From: Haematobia irritans
Lineage: Eukaryota; Arthropoda; Insecta; Diptera; Muscidae
Length of the DNA: 64,000 bases
Direction of reading: 5' to 3'
Assembly: GCF_050003625.1 (NCBI RefSeq)
Contig: NC_134398.1
Location: forward strand, 20,534,997 to 20,598,996
The translations under genes were made by a program, and so were the position numbers. Below the pieces are notes generated by a model. The model made no database searches and was not told the DNA's origin. It saw only the letters and a list, made by a program, of their open reading frames with translations. Below, one piece after another: positions 10,950 to 22,875 of the stretch. Position 1 is the stretch's first letter. Each line of letters begins with the position of its first letter.

Positions 10950-11100
10950 ACATTCTAATTGCTTCTCGAGATGTTCTTTATTAGTATGAACGAAAAAATA
11001 AGAAACGTAGGTTCAAATCTCACCAGCAGCAATTTGTTTATCAAATATTTTTCTAAAAAGATATTTTTTTATGTTTTGTATCGTTTTTACTTTTTATTTT
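10950..11100 (+). mobile_element. second tRNA-like SINE fragment, head-to-head with the first
   Basis: GTAGGTTCAAATCTCACC at about 11008 carries a B-box-like motif followed by a T-rich body. A related arrangement (CAAGTTCAAATCCCAGCG then T-rich sequence) occurs at 13040-13190. No convincing A box is seen. Confidence 0.4.
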
Positions 11101-11127
11101 CGGCATATATTTTCGTATAAATATATT

Positions 11128-12951
11128 TTTATACCCTCCACCATAGGATGGGGGTATATTAACTTTGTCATTCCGTTTGTAACACATCGAAATATTGCTC
11201 TAAGACCCCATAAAGTATATATATTCTGGGTCGTGGTGAAATTCTGAGTCGATCTAAGCATGTCCGTCCGTCCGTCCGTCTGTCCGTCTGTCCGTCTGTC
11301 CGGCTGTCCGTCCGTCTGTGGAAATCACGCTAACTTCCGAACGAAACTAGCTATCGACTTGAAACTTGGCACAAGTAGTTGTTATTGATGTAGGTCGGAT
11401 GGTATTGAAAATGGGCCATATCGGCCCACGTTTACGTATAGCCCCCATATAAACCGATCCCCAAATTTGGCTTGCGGAGCCTTCCGGAGCACCAAAATTC
11501 ATCCGATCCGGTTGAAATTTGGTACGTGGTCTAAGTATACGGTCTCTAACAACCATGCAAAAATTGGTCCATATCGGTCTATAATTATATATAGCCCCCA
11601 TATAAACCGATCCCCAGATTTGACCTCCGGAGCCTCTTGGAGGGGCAAAATTCATCCGATCCGGTTGAAATTTGGTACCTGATGTTAGTATACGGTCTCT
11701 AACAACCATGCAAAAATTGGTCCATATCGGTCCATAAATATATATAGCTCCCATATAAACCGATCCCCAGATTTGACCTCCGGAGCCTCTTGGAGGAGCA
11801 AACTTCATCCTACCCGATTGAAATTTGGTACGTGGTGTTAGTATATGGTCTCTAACAACCATGCAAAAACTGGTCCATATCGGTCCATAATTATATATAG
11901 CTCCCATATAAACCGATCCCCAGATTTGACCTCCGGAGCCTCTTGGAGGGGCAAAATTCATCCGATCCGTTTGAAATTGGGTACCCGATGTTAGTATACG
12001 GTCTCTAATAAGCATGCAAAAATTGGTCCATATCGGTCCATAATTATATATAGCTCCCATATAAACCGATCCCCAGATTTGAACTCTGGAGCCTCTTGGA
12101 TGAGCAAAATTCATCCGATCCAATTGACATTTAGTACGTGGTGTTAGTATATGGTCTCTAACAACCATGCAAAAATTGGTCCATATCGGTCTATAATTAT
12201 ATATAGCTCCCATATAAACCGATCCCCAGATTTGACCCCGGAGCCTCTTGGAGGAGCAAAAGTCATCCGATGCGGTTGAAATTTGGTACATTTCGTTAGT
12301 ATATGGCCTCTAACAGCCATGTAAAAATTGTCAAATTTTATTACTATAGAAAGTTTTGTCAAAATTTCATTTCTATAGAAAGTTTTGTAAAAAGTTTATT
12401 TCTATAGCAATGTTTGTCAACATTTTATTTCCATAGAAAATTTTGTCAAAATTTTATTTCTATAGAAAATTTTGTAAAAAAATTATTTCTGTAGAAAATT
12501 TTGTCAACATTTTATTTCTATAGACAATTTTGTCAACATTTTACTTCTATAGAACATTTTGTCAACATTTTATTTCTATAGAAAACTTTATCAACATTTT
12601 ATCTCTATAGAAAATTTTGTCAAAATTTTATTGCTATAGAAAATTTTGTCAACATTTTACTTCCATAGAAAATTTTGTCAACATTTTATTTCTATAGAAA
12701 ATTTTGTCAAACTGAATTATATACGTATTTAATCGGCCTTTTTTTGTTTAATATATACCCCTTATGGACTAACTTACAATTTGGAAGACAGTGTTAAAAA
12801 GTTTTACGATACCTTGCCATCGGCAAGTGTTATCGCAACCCAAGTAATTCGATTGTGGATGACAGCCTTTAGTAGAAGTTCCTACGCAATCCATGGTGGA
12901 GGGTACATAAGATTCGGCCTGGCCGAACTTACGGCCGTATATACTTGTTTT
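11128..12951 (+). mobile_element. interspersed element, family beta, copy 1 (DINE-1/Helentron-like)
   Basis: The left end is TATACCCTCCACCATAGGAT; the right end carries the inverted counterpart ATGGTGGAGGGTAC. This is followed by a hairpin TTCGGCCTGGCCGAA, the palindrome TACGGCCGTA, and a CTTGTTTT terminus. A (GTCY)n tract lies at 11262-11318, six units of ~153 bp at about 11400-12300, and a 29-bp satellite insert at 12327-12716. The opening block (ACTTTGTCATTCCG, AAAGTATATATATTCTGGG) is shared with copy 2 at 42.2 kb. A 314-codon frame on the minus strand (12291-11347) exists because the unit is 51 codons long; I do not regard it as a gene. Confidence 0.85.
12327..12716 (+). repeat. 29-bp satellite inside beta copy 1
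   Basis: About 13 forward monomers of the T-type (GTCAACATTTTATTTCTATA then GAAAATTTT). They lie between the last ~153-bp unit and the conserved ACTGAATTATATACGTATT block. In beta copy 2 the satellite lies between the same two blocks. Confidence 0.9.
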
Positions 12952-12959
12952 CTATTAAA

Positions 12960-13190
12960 ATCAATAAAAAATTAAAACTTCTCGTAATTTGCAAACCCTT
13001 CTCAAAAGAACTTCCATGGAAGCGAAAAAGTCAAACGGCACAAGTTCAAATCCCAGCGGGGATGATTTTTCTATTATTATTTTTTTACTTTTTTTATGGA
13101 TTTTCTATTTTTTTTTTTTTATTTTTTTATTAGTTTTCTATTATTTTGTAAAGTTTAATTGTCCAAAATTTGCACTTAAAATAGCCTGAT
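12960..13190 (+). mobile_element. SINE-like fragment with B box and T-rich body
   Basis: CAAGTTCAAATCCCAGCGGG at about 13041 has a B-box-like core. It is followed by ~110 bp of nearly pure T/A. The order matches the fragment at 10950-11100, supporting a shared, poorly preserved SINE family. Confidence 0.4.
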
Positions 13191-13194
13191 TGCA

Positions 13195-13460
13195 TTCTTT
13201 CTAATACTTGTCCACAAGGACTGCACCCGAAGTAGAAAAAAATCATTAGGGGATCCCAAGATGCGCTTTAGAAGAAATGTTTGTGTACATGTCCAAAAGG
13301 ACTGCATCGCAAGTGGAAAAAAATCATTGGGGGATCCCGCGTTGCTCTTTAGAAGAAATGTTTGTGGACTTGTCCAAAAGGACTGCATCGGAAGTTGGAA
13401 AATTCGATGGGGGATTCTGGGATGGGCTTTAAAAGAAATGTTTGTGGAACAACTTCCATT
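13195..13460 (+). repeat. 82-bp tandem repeat, about three units
   Basis: The motif TTGTCCAAAAGGACTGCATC (first copy slightly different) recurs near 13207, 13289 and 13371. Each is followed by a GGGGGATCCC-like segment and CTTTAGAAGAAATGTTTGTG. The TCCAAAAGGA core is itself a dyad. It lies directly downstream of the SINE-like fragment. Confidence 0.8.
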
Positions 13461-13484
13461 TTTTTTTTGATGGGATTTTACATA

Positions 13485-16400
13485 TATAGATTTTCTAAAA
13501 ATTTAATTTCTATATGTTTTTTTTTGTTTTTTGATTTTTATAGGCAATTTTCTACAAAGATTTTTTCTACAGAAATTTTCATTTCTTTTCGAAATTTCAT
13601 TTCTATAGGAAATTTTCTATAGGAAATTTTCTAAAAATTTTCATTTCTATAGGAAATTTTTTTGAAAATTTCATTTCTACAGGTTTTTTTACATTTCTAT
13701 AGGAAATTTTCTAAAAATTTCTTTTGTAAAGGAAATTTTTTGAAAATTTCATTTCTGAAGGAAATTTACTGAAAATTTCTTTTCTATAGGAAACTTTGTA
13801 GAAATATCATTTCTATTAAAAAATTTTCTCCAAATTTAATTTCAATAGAAAATTTTCTTTTTTTTTATTTCCAGAAGAAATTTTATAATAATATCATGTC
13901 TATAGCAATTTTTCTAAAAAATTCATTTTTATAGTAATTTCTTTGTTTTAAAATTCATTCCTAGAGGAAATTTTCTCCAATTCATTTCTATAGCAATTTT
14001 TCTAAAAATTTCATTTTTATAGTAATTTCTTTGTTTTAAAATTCATTCCTAGAGGAAATTTTCTCCAATTCATTTCTATAAAAATTCTTCTGAAAATATC
14101 CTTTTTATAGGAAATTTTATTAAAAATTTCATTTATATAGTTTATTTTTTTAAATTTTATTTCTATAGTTAATTTTCTAAAATTTCATTTCTATAGGAAA
14201 TTTTCTTAAAATTTGATTTCTATAAGAAATTTTCTCCAGATTACATTTCTACAGAAAAATTATCTGAAAATTTAATTTCTATAGGAACTTTTCCTCTAAG
14301 TTTCATTTCTATAGGAAATTTTCTGAAAATTTCATTACTATAGAAAATTTTCTAAAAATTTCATTCATGTAGGAAGTTTTCTCTAAATTTTCATTTCTTT
14401 AGGAAATTTTTCAAAAATTTCATTTCGATAGGAAATTTTCTGAAAATTTCATTTCTATAGAATTTTATTCCATTTCTATAGGAAATTTTCTAAAAATTCA
14501 TTTTATAAAGGAATTTTTTTTGAAAATTTCATTTTCTATAGAAAATTTTGTAGAAATATCATTTATATAGAAAAATTTCTCCAAATTTAATTTCAATAGA
14601 AAATTTTCTAAAAATTTCATTTCTATACGAAATTTTTTCAAAATTTTATTTCCAGAAGAAATTTTATGATAATATCATTTCTAAAGAAATGTTTCTAAAA
14701 ATTTAATTTTTATAGTATTTTTTTTTTTTAATTTCATTCCTATAGGAAATTTTCTCCAATTCATTTCTATACAAAATCTTCTGAAAATTTCCTTTATATA
14801 GGATTTTTTTTTTAATTTCATTTCTATAGTTAATTTTTTAAAATTTTATTTCTCTAGTTAATTTTCTAAAATTTAATTTCTATAGGAAATTCTCTGAAAA
14901 TTTGATTTCTATAAGAAATTTTCTCCAGATTTCATTTCTACAGAAAAACTATCTGAAAATTTCATTTCTATAGTAACTTCCCTCTAAGTTTCATTTCTAT
15001 AGGAAACTTTCTAAAAATTTCATTACTATAGAAAACTTTCCAAAAATTTCATTCATGTAGGAAGTTTTCTCTAGATTTTCATTTCTTTAGGAAATTTTTC
15101 AAAAATTTCATTTCGATAGGAAATTTTTCAAAAATTTCATTTCGATAGGAAATTTTCTGAAAATTTCATTCCTATAGGAAATTTTTGGAAAATTTCATTT
15201 CTATAGGATTTTTTTCCATTTCTATAGGAAATTTTCTAAAAATTTCTTTTATAAAGGGAATTTTTTGAAAATTTCATTTCTGAAGGAAATTTACTGAACA
15301 TTTCTTTTCTATAGGAAATTTTGTAGAAATATAATTTATATAGAACTTTTTCTCCAAATTTAATTTCAATAGAACATTTTCCAAACATTTTATTTCTATA
15401 GGAAATTTTTTCAAAATTTTATTTCTATAGAAAATATTCTAAAATTTTATTTCCAGAAGAAATTTTATGATAATATCATGTCTATAGCAATTTTTCTAAA
15501 AATTTCTTTTTTATATAATTTTTTTTTTTTTTTAATTTCATTCCTTGAGGAAACTTTCTCCAATTCATTTCTATACAAATTCTTCTGAAAATTCCCTTTT
15601 TATAGGATTTTTTTTTTTAAATTTCATTTATATAGTTAATTTTTTAAAATTTCATTTCTATAGTTAATTTTCTAAAATTTCATTTCTATAGGAAATTTCC
15701 TCCAAGTTTCATTTTTATTGGAAATTTTCTGAAAATTTTATTACTATAGAAAATTTTCTAAAAATTTCATTCACGTAGGAAGTTTTCTCTATATTTTCAT
15801 TTCTTTAGGAAATTTTTCAAAAATTTCATTTCGATAGGATTTTTTTTTTTGTATTTGTATAGAAAATTTTCTGAAAATTTGATTTCTATAAGAAATTTTC
15901 TCCAGATTTCATTTCTACAGAAAAACTTTCTGAAAATTTCATTTCTATAGGAACTTTCCCTCTCAGTTTCAATTCTATAGGAAATTTTCTGAAAATTTCA
16001 TTACTAAGAAAATTTTCTAAAAATGTCTTTCATGTAGGAAGTTTTCTCTAAATTTTCATTTCTTTAGGAAATTTTTCAAAATATTCATTTCGATAGGAAA
16101 TTTTGTGAAAATTTCATTTCGATAGGAAATTTTTGGAAAATTTCATTTCTATAGAACATTTTTGGAAATTTTTTTTTTTCCATAAGAAATTTTCTGAACA
16201 TTTAATTTCTATAACAAGTTTTCTGGAAATGTATTTTCTATAGGAAATTTTCTTAAATTTAATTTCCAGTGCAAATTTTCTAAAAAATTAATTTCTGTAG
16301 GAAATTTTCTGAAAATTTCATTTCTATAGAAAATTTTCTAACAAGTTTATTCATATAGGAAATTTTCTCCAAATTTTCATTTCTTTAGGAAATTTTCCAA

Positions 16401-16770
16401 AAATTTCATTTCTACAATAAATTTTCTAAAAATTTCATTTCGATAGGAAGTTTTCTGAAATTTTAATTTCTATATTAAATTTTCTAAAAATGTGATGTTG
16501 GAACATCTGCCGTAAATATCATTCCATGAAATTTCCACCATATGCCGATAGGACGTTTTCTGCGATTTTCATGTCTATATTAAATATTTCAAAAATTTCA
16601 TTTCTATAGGAAATTTTCTCCAAATTTCATTCCAATAGGAAATTTTCTCCAAATTTCATTTCTATAGGAAATTTTCCAAAATTTAATTTCAATAGGAAAT
16701 TTTCTGAAATTTTCATTTCTATATAAAATTTTTCTATAAATTTCATTTATATAGAAAACTTTATTTTTGA
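13485..16770 (+). repeat. 29-bp satellite block, CTG subfamily, with higher-order repeats
   Basis: Forward monomers of the form GGAAATTTTCTGAAAATTTC then ATTTCTATA, mixed with CTAAAAA and CTCCAAA variants. A distinctive run (TCATGTAGGAAGTTTTCTCT followed by a TTTCTTTAGG monomer) recurs near 14,363, 15,052, 15,769 and 16,028, giving higher-order units of about 690-720 and 260 bp. A further ~88-bp duplication lies at 13.92-14.08 kb. Confidence 0.95.
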
Positions 16771-18245
16771 GTTTCCTAAGGAACTTAAAATATTGACCAT
16801 TCCACTGTAGCGACATCCTGTAAAGATATAAAGAAGACTCTGTCTATAAAGGCAATAATGCATAAAAAAATGTATGTGTAGATGAACTTCATCTCTTGTC
16901 ACCCCACCTACACTCAAGTGTAGAATTTTTACATGGCATTGAAGCTTCTTACACTCACATTACCTCCCTGGCATACAAAATTCATATTTTCCATATTGAT
17001 GATGATGACAATGATAAAGATGATGTCAATGAAGAGGAACTTCTGATGGATATTCATCCAGGCGTCTGCCTATTTTTATTGAAAATATCGACAAAAGAGT
17101 AAGCACGCAAAAAAAAAACACACAGAAACAACAGCAAGAATAGCAGGCAGGATAACAAAACCCCCTGACATAATGAAGAGGAAAAAACTCCCAATATTTC
17201 AAAAGCAGTTTTATCATAACAATGGAGAGTAATATGGACTGTTCCTAGCCATAACCTGTACAATATGGATGGTGAGAAAAAGGGAATAAGACCTAAGAAA
17301 AATATATCATTTTAGGCATAACACTTATGGCCATCGGAAAATATTGGGAGGACATATTAGTAATTCGGGATTGAACAACAGAATATACGCGTCAGGCTAT
17401 ACTGAACCTATATTCATGTCATAACCTCATTCCATATCTTTTATTTACAGTAGGGAAAGTTCCACCGCATCCGTTGTATATATCAGACATTGCTCCACGT
17501 GTTCCGATCGGTGATATGGCTTATCATCAATTTCCCTTCTTATGAGGAAACTAAAAATTGGTTCGAATCGTGGATTGAGTCAATTGTCGCTGTAACTGAT
17601 ACAAGGTTTTGAGAATAATATATCAATCATTTAAAAAAAATCCCGCATATTAAATTCAAGCTTCAATTTCATTTCGCGTCACCCTCTTCAAAACTTTTAA
17701 AAGCCTTACCTGCGTACAAATATATCATAACTGCCATATCTCCAATAAAAAATCCCAATCCCGTAATCGTAAATCTCTCTGTGGCAACCCTACCTAAGAC
17801 AGAATATCCTTCGAACTATGTTAGTGTTGAATTTCCATAGACCAAACAAAAAAAAAGGATAACGGAAGCGTTAACATATTCCCATTGTCCTTTTTATGGG
17901 CACTGTCGTTTCTTCCAAGTGGGTGAGTACTCATGAAAATGGCATTGTACGAAGGATAGCTTAAATGACAGCTAATACTGTGGTTGTAGTTCGAGTTTCT
18001 AAAATAGTCCTCATAGTGGTTGCATGTTTGCTGCATATTAAATCAAACAAACATTGAATGAATTGCCAAAGGGACATTTAACTCATACTCGGTGAGCTGG
18101 CTATAAGGCAACAATAACGAAACCAAAGTCATCAGGACCATCACTATAAACGATGGCATACATGTACAATGGGATCAAAATTTATAGGGTATTGAAAAAT
18201 TTCTTGAACAAAACAATGTTTTTCAGCAATACCATGAAACGGGAA
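16771..18245. other. unique stretch, no confident gene
   Basis: No exon series is recognised. A frame at 16896-17102 (+) has an acidic DDDDNDKDDVNEEE patch but no family resemblance. 17475-17610 resembles 7020-7140. Confidence 0.35.
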
Positions 18246-18943
18246 CATGGTTGCCACACGAGCCCAAAATAATCTATCAAAATTTGCACAAAATTATCAA
18301 ACCAAGAAATTTTATTTTACAAAATTTTATGTATATATAACATTTGTCAAAATTTTATTTCTAAAGGAAATTTTCGGAAATTTTTTTTCATATAGAAAAT
18401 TTTGTCAACATTTTATTTCTATAGACAATTGTATCATACTTTCTATAGAAAATTTTATTTCTATAGAAAACTTTGCCAAATCTTATTTCTATAGATTTTT
18501 TTTCAAAAATTTTATTAGTTTATTCTTTTAATTATGTCAAAATTTTTTTCTATAAAAAAATTTTGTCAAAATGTATTTTCTATAGAAAATTTTGTCAAAG
18601 TTTTAGTTTTATACAAATTTTATTTCTATAGAAAATTTTGATAAAACTTTATTTCTGTAGAAAACATGATCAAAATTTTATTTCTAAAGAAAATTTTCTA
18701 AAAATTTTATTTCTATAAAAAATTGTGTCACAATTTTATTTCTATAGAGATTTTTTTAAAAAATTTATTTTCACTTTTTTTGTCCAAGTTTTGTTTCTAT
18801 GGAAAATTTTGTCAAATTTTTATTTCTATAAAAAATCTTGTCAAAAGTTTATTTCTATAGAACAATTTGTCAAAATTTTAATTCTATAGAAAATTTTGTT
18901 CAAATTTTATTTCTATAGAAAATTTTGTTAAAATGTTGTTTCT
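18246..18943 (+). repeat. satellite boundary motif and 29-bp array, left part
   Basis: It begins CATGGTTGCCACACGAGCCC then AAAATAATCTATCAAAATTT. This boundary sequence also occurs at 33291, 43368 and 43625 and, reversed, at 26753. Diverged forward T-type monomers follow. The array is interrupted at 18944 by the non-LTR retrotransposon and resumes at 20481. Confidence 0.9.
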
Positions 18944-20493
18944 ATAGCAAATTTTATTTATTTATTTATTTATTTAAGGTTTTGTATGGGTCTCAACACA
19001 GTCTGGTTATATAGACCCTAAAATCTTATTCACTATTAGCAATATACATATTTTATATACATATGTCAATATAATTTCAAAGATTCATAATAGTTTCAAA
19101 TAATTTTAATATGTCCTGAATTTAAATCGATTTATATAAGTTGATTTCCATCAGAAATCGTTTAATATTTTTAAAATAAGTATGTCTCGATAATATGGTA
19201 ATATCATTGATTCCGTATTTGCTTCTTATATGACTTATTCGGGTGCAATCGTTAAAAATATGGGTGATGGAAAGGGATTCACCGCACTCACATCGTGGGG
19301 GACTATCCCTTTCTATAAGGTATTTATGGGTGAAGAGGCAATGGCCGATTTTAAGTCTGTTTAACTTCACTAAGTCTGCCCTTGGAAGTATCGGTGGAGA
19401 GAATTCATGGGGTACGCTTCTTAAAATAGAGTATAACTTCGACTCACTGTTCCTTTGCCATAATTCATTCCATGTATCATATATGTATGCTTTGATTTGT
19501 CTCTTATAATCATTGTGTTGAAATTTGTATCCATTATCGATTTCACCTAATAGTGAATTTTTAGCAAGTCGGTCTACCACTTCGTTTCCCTTTATATTGA
19601 GATGGCTCGGTACCCACATCAACACGATTTTCCTTTTAGGTGTCTTTGATATGATCGTTCTTATATCTTGTATAATAGTATTTTTACTGAAAGGATCACT
19701 CATGCCTTCCAGTGAATTCTTACTATCGGTTAAAATAAGCACCGGTCGTATAACATCCTCATGTTGAATTGCCCTCAAACAGTCCCTTATTGCTGATAAT
19801 TCGCATGTGTATATTGAAGAAAAGTCTGGTATTCGCCTTGTAATATGTATGTCGTCGCTGATAATAGCGAAGCCTGCCTTTTGATTAATTACAGAGCCAT
19901 CAGTGTAATATCTAATGTAGTCCTTGAATTTTGTGTTTATGGCCTCCAGGTAGCGTTTCTCGGTTTCTAAGGGTGACATATCCATTTTTTTGCAATAAGA
20001 AAGTGAAACATCTATATTTACGTCCAGAAATGTCCATGGTGCCCACTTAGAGCTCTCTGATTTATCAATCATGTGTATGTCAAGGAAATATTTGTTGGTC
20101 ATTTCTAAAAATTGATCGTAATATCTGAGATAAAGTGGATGGTTTCGAATCGGTTTGGATCTAAGGTAATTGAGTTTAGTTTCGTCATTCATTCTCCTAT
20201 AGAGGGGGTGGTTATGACGTGACAAAATCTTTAGAGTAAAATTTAAACATTGTTTCAGTCTACGAAGTCGCAAGGGCGGAAATGATGTAAGGAGCTGCAT
20301 TGAGTCGGCTGGGCTGGTTCTGAAAGCACCAATGGAGAGTCGTATGCCGGTATTTAAAATCGGATCTAGTGCTCTCAATCGAGTCTCTGTTGCAGATGCA
20401 TATATAATCGATGCATAGTCTATTGTGGGCAATACAAACGAATTTAGTATTTTCAAAAGTGTTCGGGAGTCCGATCCGAATAGCAAATTTTAT
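18944..20493 (-). mobile_element. 5'-truncated non-LTR retrotransposon with target-site duplication
   Basis: The element is flanked by the 14-base direct repeat ATAGCAAATTTTAT at 18944-18957 and 20480-20493, each copy lying within a 29-bp satellite monomer. The minus-strand 3' end finishes in an AAATAAATAAAT-type tail (plus-strand TTTATTTATTTATTTA, 18955-18977). A tail, a variable-length duplication and 5' truncation are signatures of target-primed reverse transcription. An uninterrupted coding frame and a perfect duplication indicate a recent insertion. Confidence 0.9.
19122..20480 (-). pseudogene. non-LTR retrotransposon ORF2 C-terminal part (RT thumb, RNase H, CCHC-like tail)
   Basis: About 450 codons open to a natural stop at 19122. 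The first ~100 residues look like the end of a reverse transcriptase (FVLPTIDYASIIYA). An RNase H domain follows: YYTDGS (Asp near residue 195), TCELSAI (Glu ~229), ILTDSKNSLE (Asp ~254) and HLNIKGNEVVDRLAK (Asp ~305), so all four catalytic acidic residues are present. The C-terminus has CECGESLSITHIFNDC, a cysteine/histidine cluster seen in I/R1-type elements. RNase H suggests the I-like or R1/LOA side rather than Jockey. The polymerase core and endonuclease are missing through 5' truncation, and there is no native start codon. Confidence 0.9.
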
Positions 20494-22265
20494 CAAAATT
20501 TTATTTCTATAGAAACTTTTGTCAAATTTTATATCTAAAGAAAATTTTGTCAACATTTTATTTCGATAGAAAATTTTGTCAAAATTTTATTTCTATAGAA
20601 AATTTTTGCACAATTTTCTATTTATAGAAAATTTTTGTCAAAATTTTATTTCTATAGAAAATTTTGTAAAGATTTTATTTCTATAGAAAATATTGTCAAA
20701 ATTTTATTTCTATTGAACATTTTGTCAAGATGTTATTTCTTTGGAAAATTTTGTCAACATTTTTTTCTATAGAAAATTTTGCCAAATTTTTATTTATATA
20801 AAAAATTTGGTCAAAAATTTTTTCTTAAAAATTTTGTAAAATTTTTGTTTCTATAAAAAAATTTTGTCAAAATTATATTTCTATAGAAATTTTTTGTCAA
20901 AATTTTATTTCTATCGAACATTTTGTTCAAATTTTAATTCTATAGAAAATTTTGTTCAAATTTTATTTCTATAGAAAATTTTGCCAAAATCTTAATGCTA
21001 TAGAAAACTTTGTCAAAATTTTATGTCTATAGAAATTTTTTTTAAAATTTTGTTTCTATAGGAAAATTTATCAAAATTTTATTTCGATAGAAAATTTTGT
21101 CAAAATTTTATTTCTATAGAAAATTTTAGCAAAATTTTCTATCTATAGAAAAATTTTTTCAAAATTTTATTTTTATAGAAAATTTTGTAAAGACTTTATT
21201 TCTATAGAAAATATTGTCAAAATTTTTTGCTATAGAAAATTTTGTCAAATTTTTATTTATGTAAAAAATTTTGTCAAAAGTTTTTTCTTAAAAATTTTTT
21301 AAAATTTTTATTTCTATAAAAAATTTTGTCAAAATTTTATTTCTATAGAAAATTTTGTCAAAATTTTATTTCTATAGAACATTTTGTCAAAATTTTAATT
21401 CTATAGAAAATTTTGTTCAAATAGAAAATTTTGTCAAAATTTTATTTCTATAGAACATTTTGTCAAAATTTTAATTCTATAGAAAATTTTGTTCAAATTT
21501 TATTTCTATCGAAAATTTTGTCAAAATCTTATTTCTATAGAAAATTTTGTCAAAATTTTATTTCTATAGAAAATTTTGTCAAAATTTTATTTCTATAGAA
21601 AATTTTGTCAAAATTTTATTTCTATAGAAAATTTTGTCATAATTTTATTTCTATAGAAAAATTTTGTCAAAATTGTACTTCTATAGAAAATCTTGTCAAC
21701 ATTTTTTGCTATAGAAAATTTTGTCAAAATCTTATTTCTATAGAAAATTCTGTCAAAATCTTATTTCTATAGAAAATTTTGTAAATTTTCTATAGAACAT
21801 TTTATTTCTATTGGAAATTTTGTCAATATTTAATTTCTGTAGAAAATTGTGTCAAGATTGCACTTCTATAGAAAATTTTGTCAAGATTTTAATTCTATAG
21901 AAACTTTTGCCAAAATTTTAAGTCTACAGAAAATTTCGTCTGAAGTTTAATTCTATAGAAATTTTTGTCAAAATCTTATTTCTAAGAAAAATATGTTAAA
22001 ATTTTATTTTTATAGAAAGTTTTTTCAAAATCTTATTTCTAGAAAAAATTTATTAAAATTTTATTTTTATAGAAAATTATATCAAAATTTTAATTCTATA
22101 AAAAATTTTGTTAAAATTTTAGTTCTATAGAAAATTTCGTGAAAAGTTTATTTCTTTTGAAAAATTTTTCAAACTTTTATTTCTTCTAAAAATTTTGTCA
22201 AAATTTTATTTCTATTGAAAATTTTGTCAAAATTGTATTTCTATTGGAAATTTTGTCAAAATTTT
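20494..22265 (+). repeat. 29-bp satellite, T-type, right part
   Basis: Continuation of the array split by the retrotransposon: about 60 forward monomers, GTCAAAATTTTATTTC then TATAGAAAATTTT. They are most regular at 21.3-21.7 kb and decay toward 22.26 kb. Confidence 0.95.
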
Positions 22266-22875
22266 AGTTTCCTGTGAAGAGAAGAATAGCAGGTTGTAGG
22301 AGGACAAACAAAATGATGGGATTTTGTCGAAATATATTTCCAACATTCCAATGCTATCTACTTCCCACTTTGGAAATATTCCCCCCATTGTTCTTTGTGG
22401 CACATGTCATTTAATGCAATTCTTCATTGAAAAATTGTTTTATATTCTATGTCAATACAAAAACGCTCACCTCATTTGTTCTCCTTCTAGGTAGTATGGC
22501 ACTTTTCAAAAACGTTATTCACATAAATAGAATTTCTGCTATCACTTGACATTCCATACTGGAGAAGATACTTACTTAGATCAAATCTACAACATAACTT
22601 GTCTTGTAATATGACTGTAATTTCTACAGAAACTATCATACTCTGATGAATAAGTATTTTTGGCATATTTGTAAAATTATGAATATATATATTGAATGAA
22701 GAGGCTCTTTATTATAATGTGGATATGACGAAATAATCACAACACATTACAAAGGAGAGGGTAATCGTCTCATTTTGTATTGTATGGAATATACTTATTT
22801 AGCTTCGTTATAAATATTAAAATGAGTAATTGAAATTAAATGAAGAGCAATGGACATAAGGGTTATGATAAATTA
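22266..22875. other. unique AT-rich stretch
   Basis: No recognisable coding, RNA or mobile sequence. Confidence 0.4.

Noticed and set aside
19243..20556. Plus-strand and offset frames overlapping the retrotransposon
   Set aside because: Shadow frames of the minus-strand RNase H-bearing ORF, which has clear catalytic motifs.
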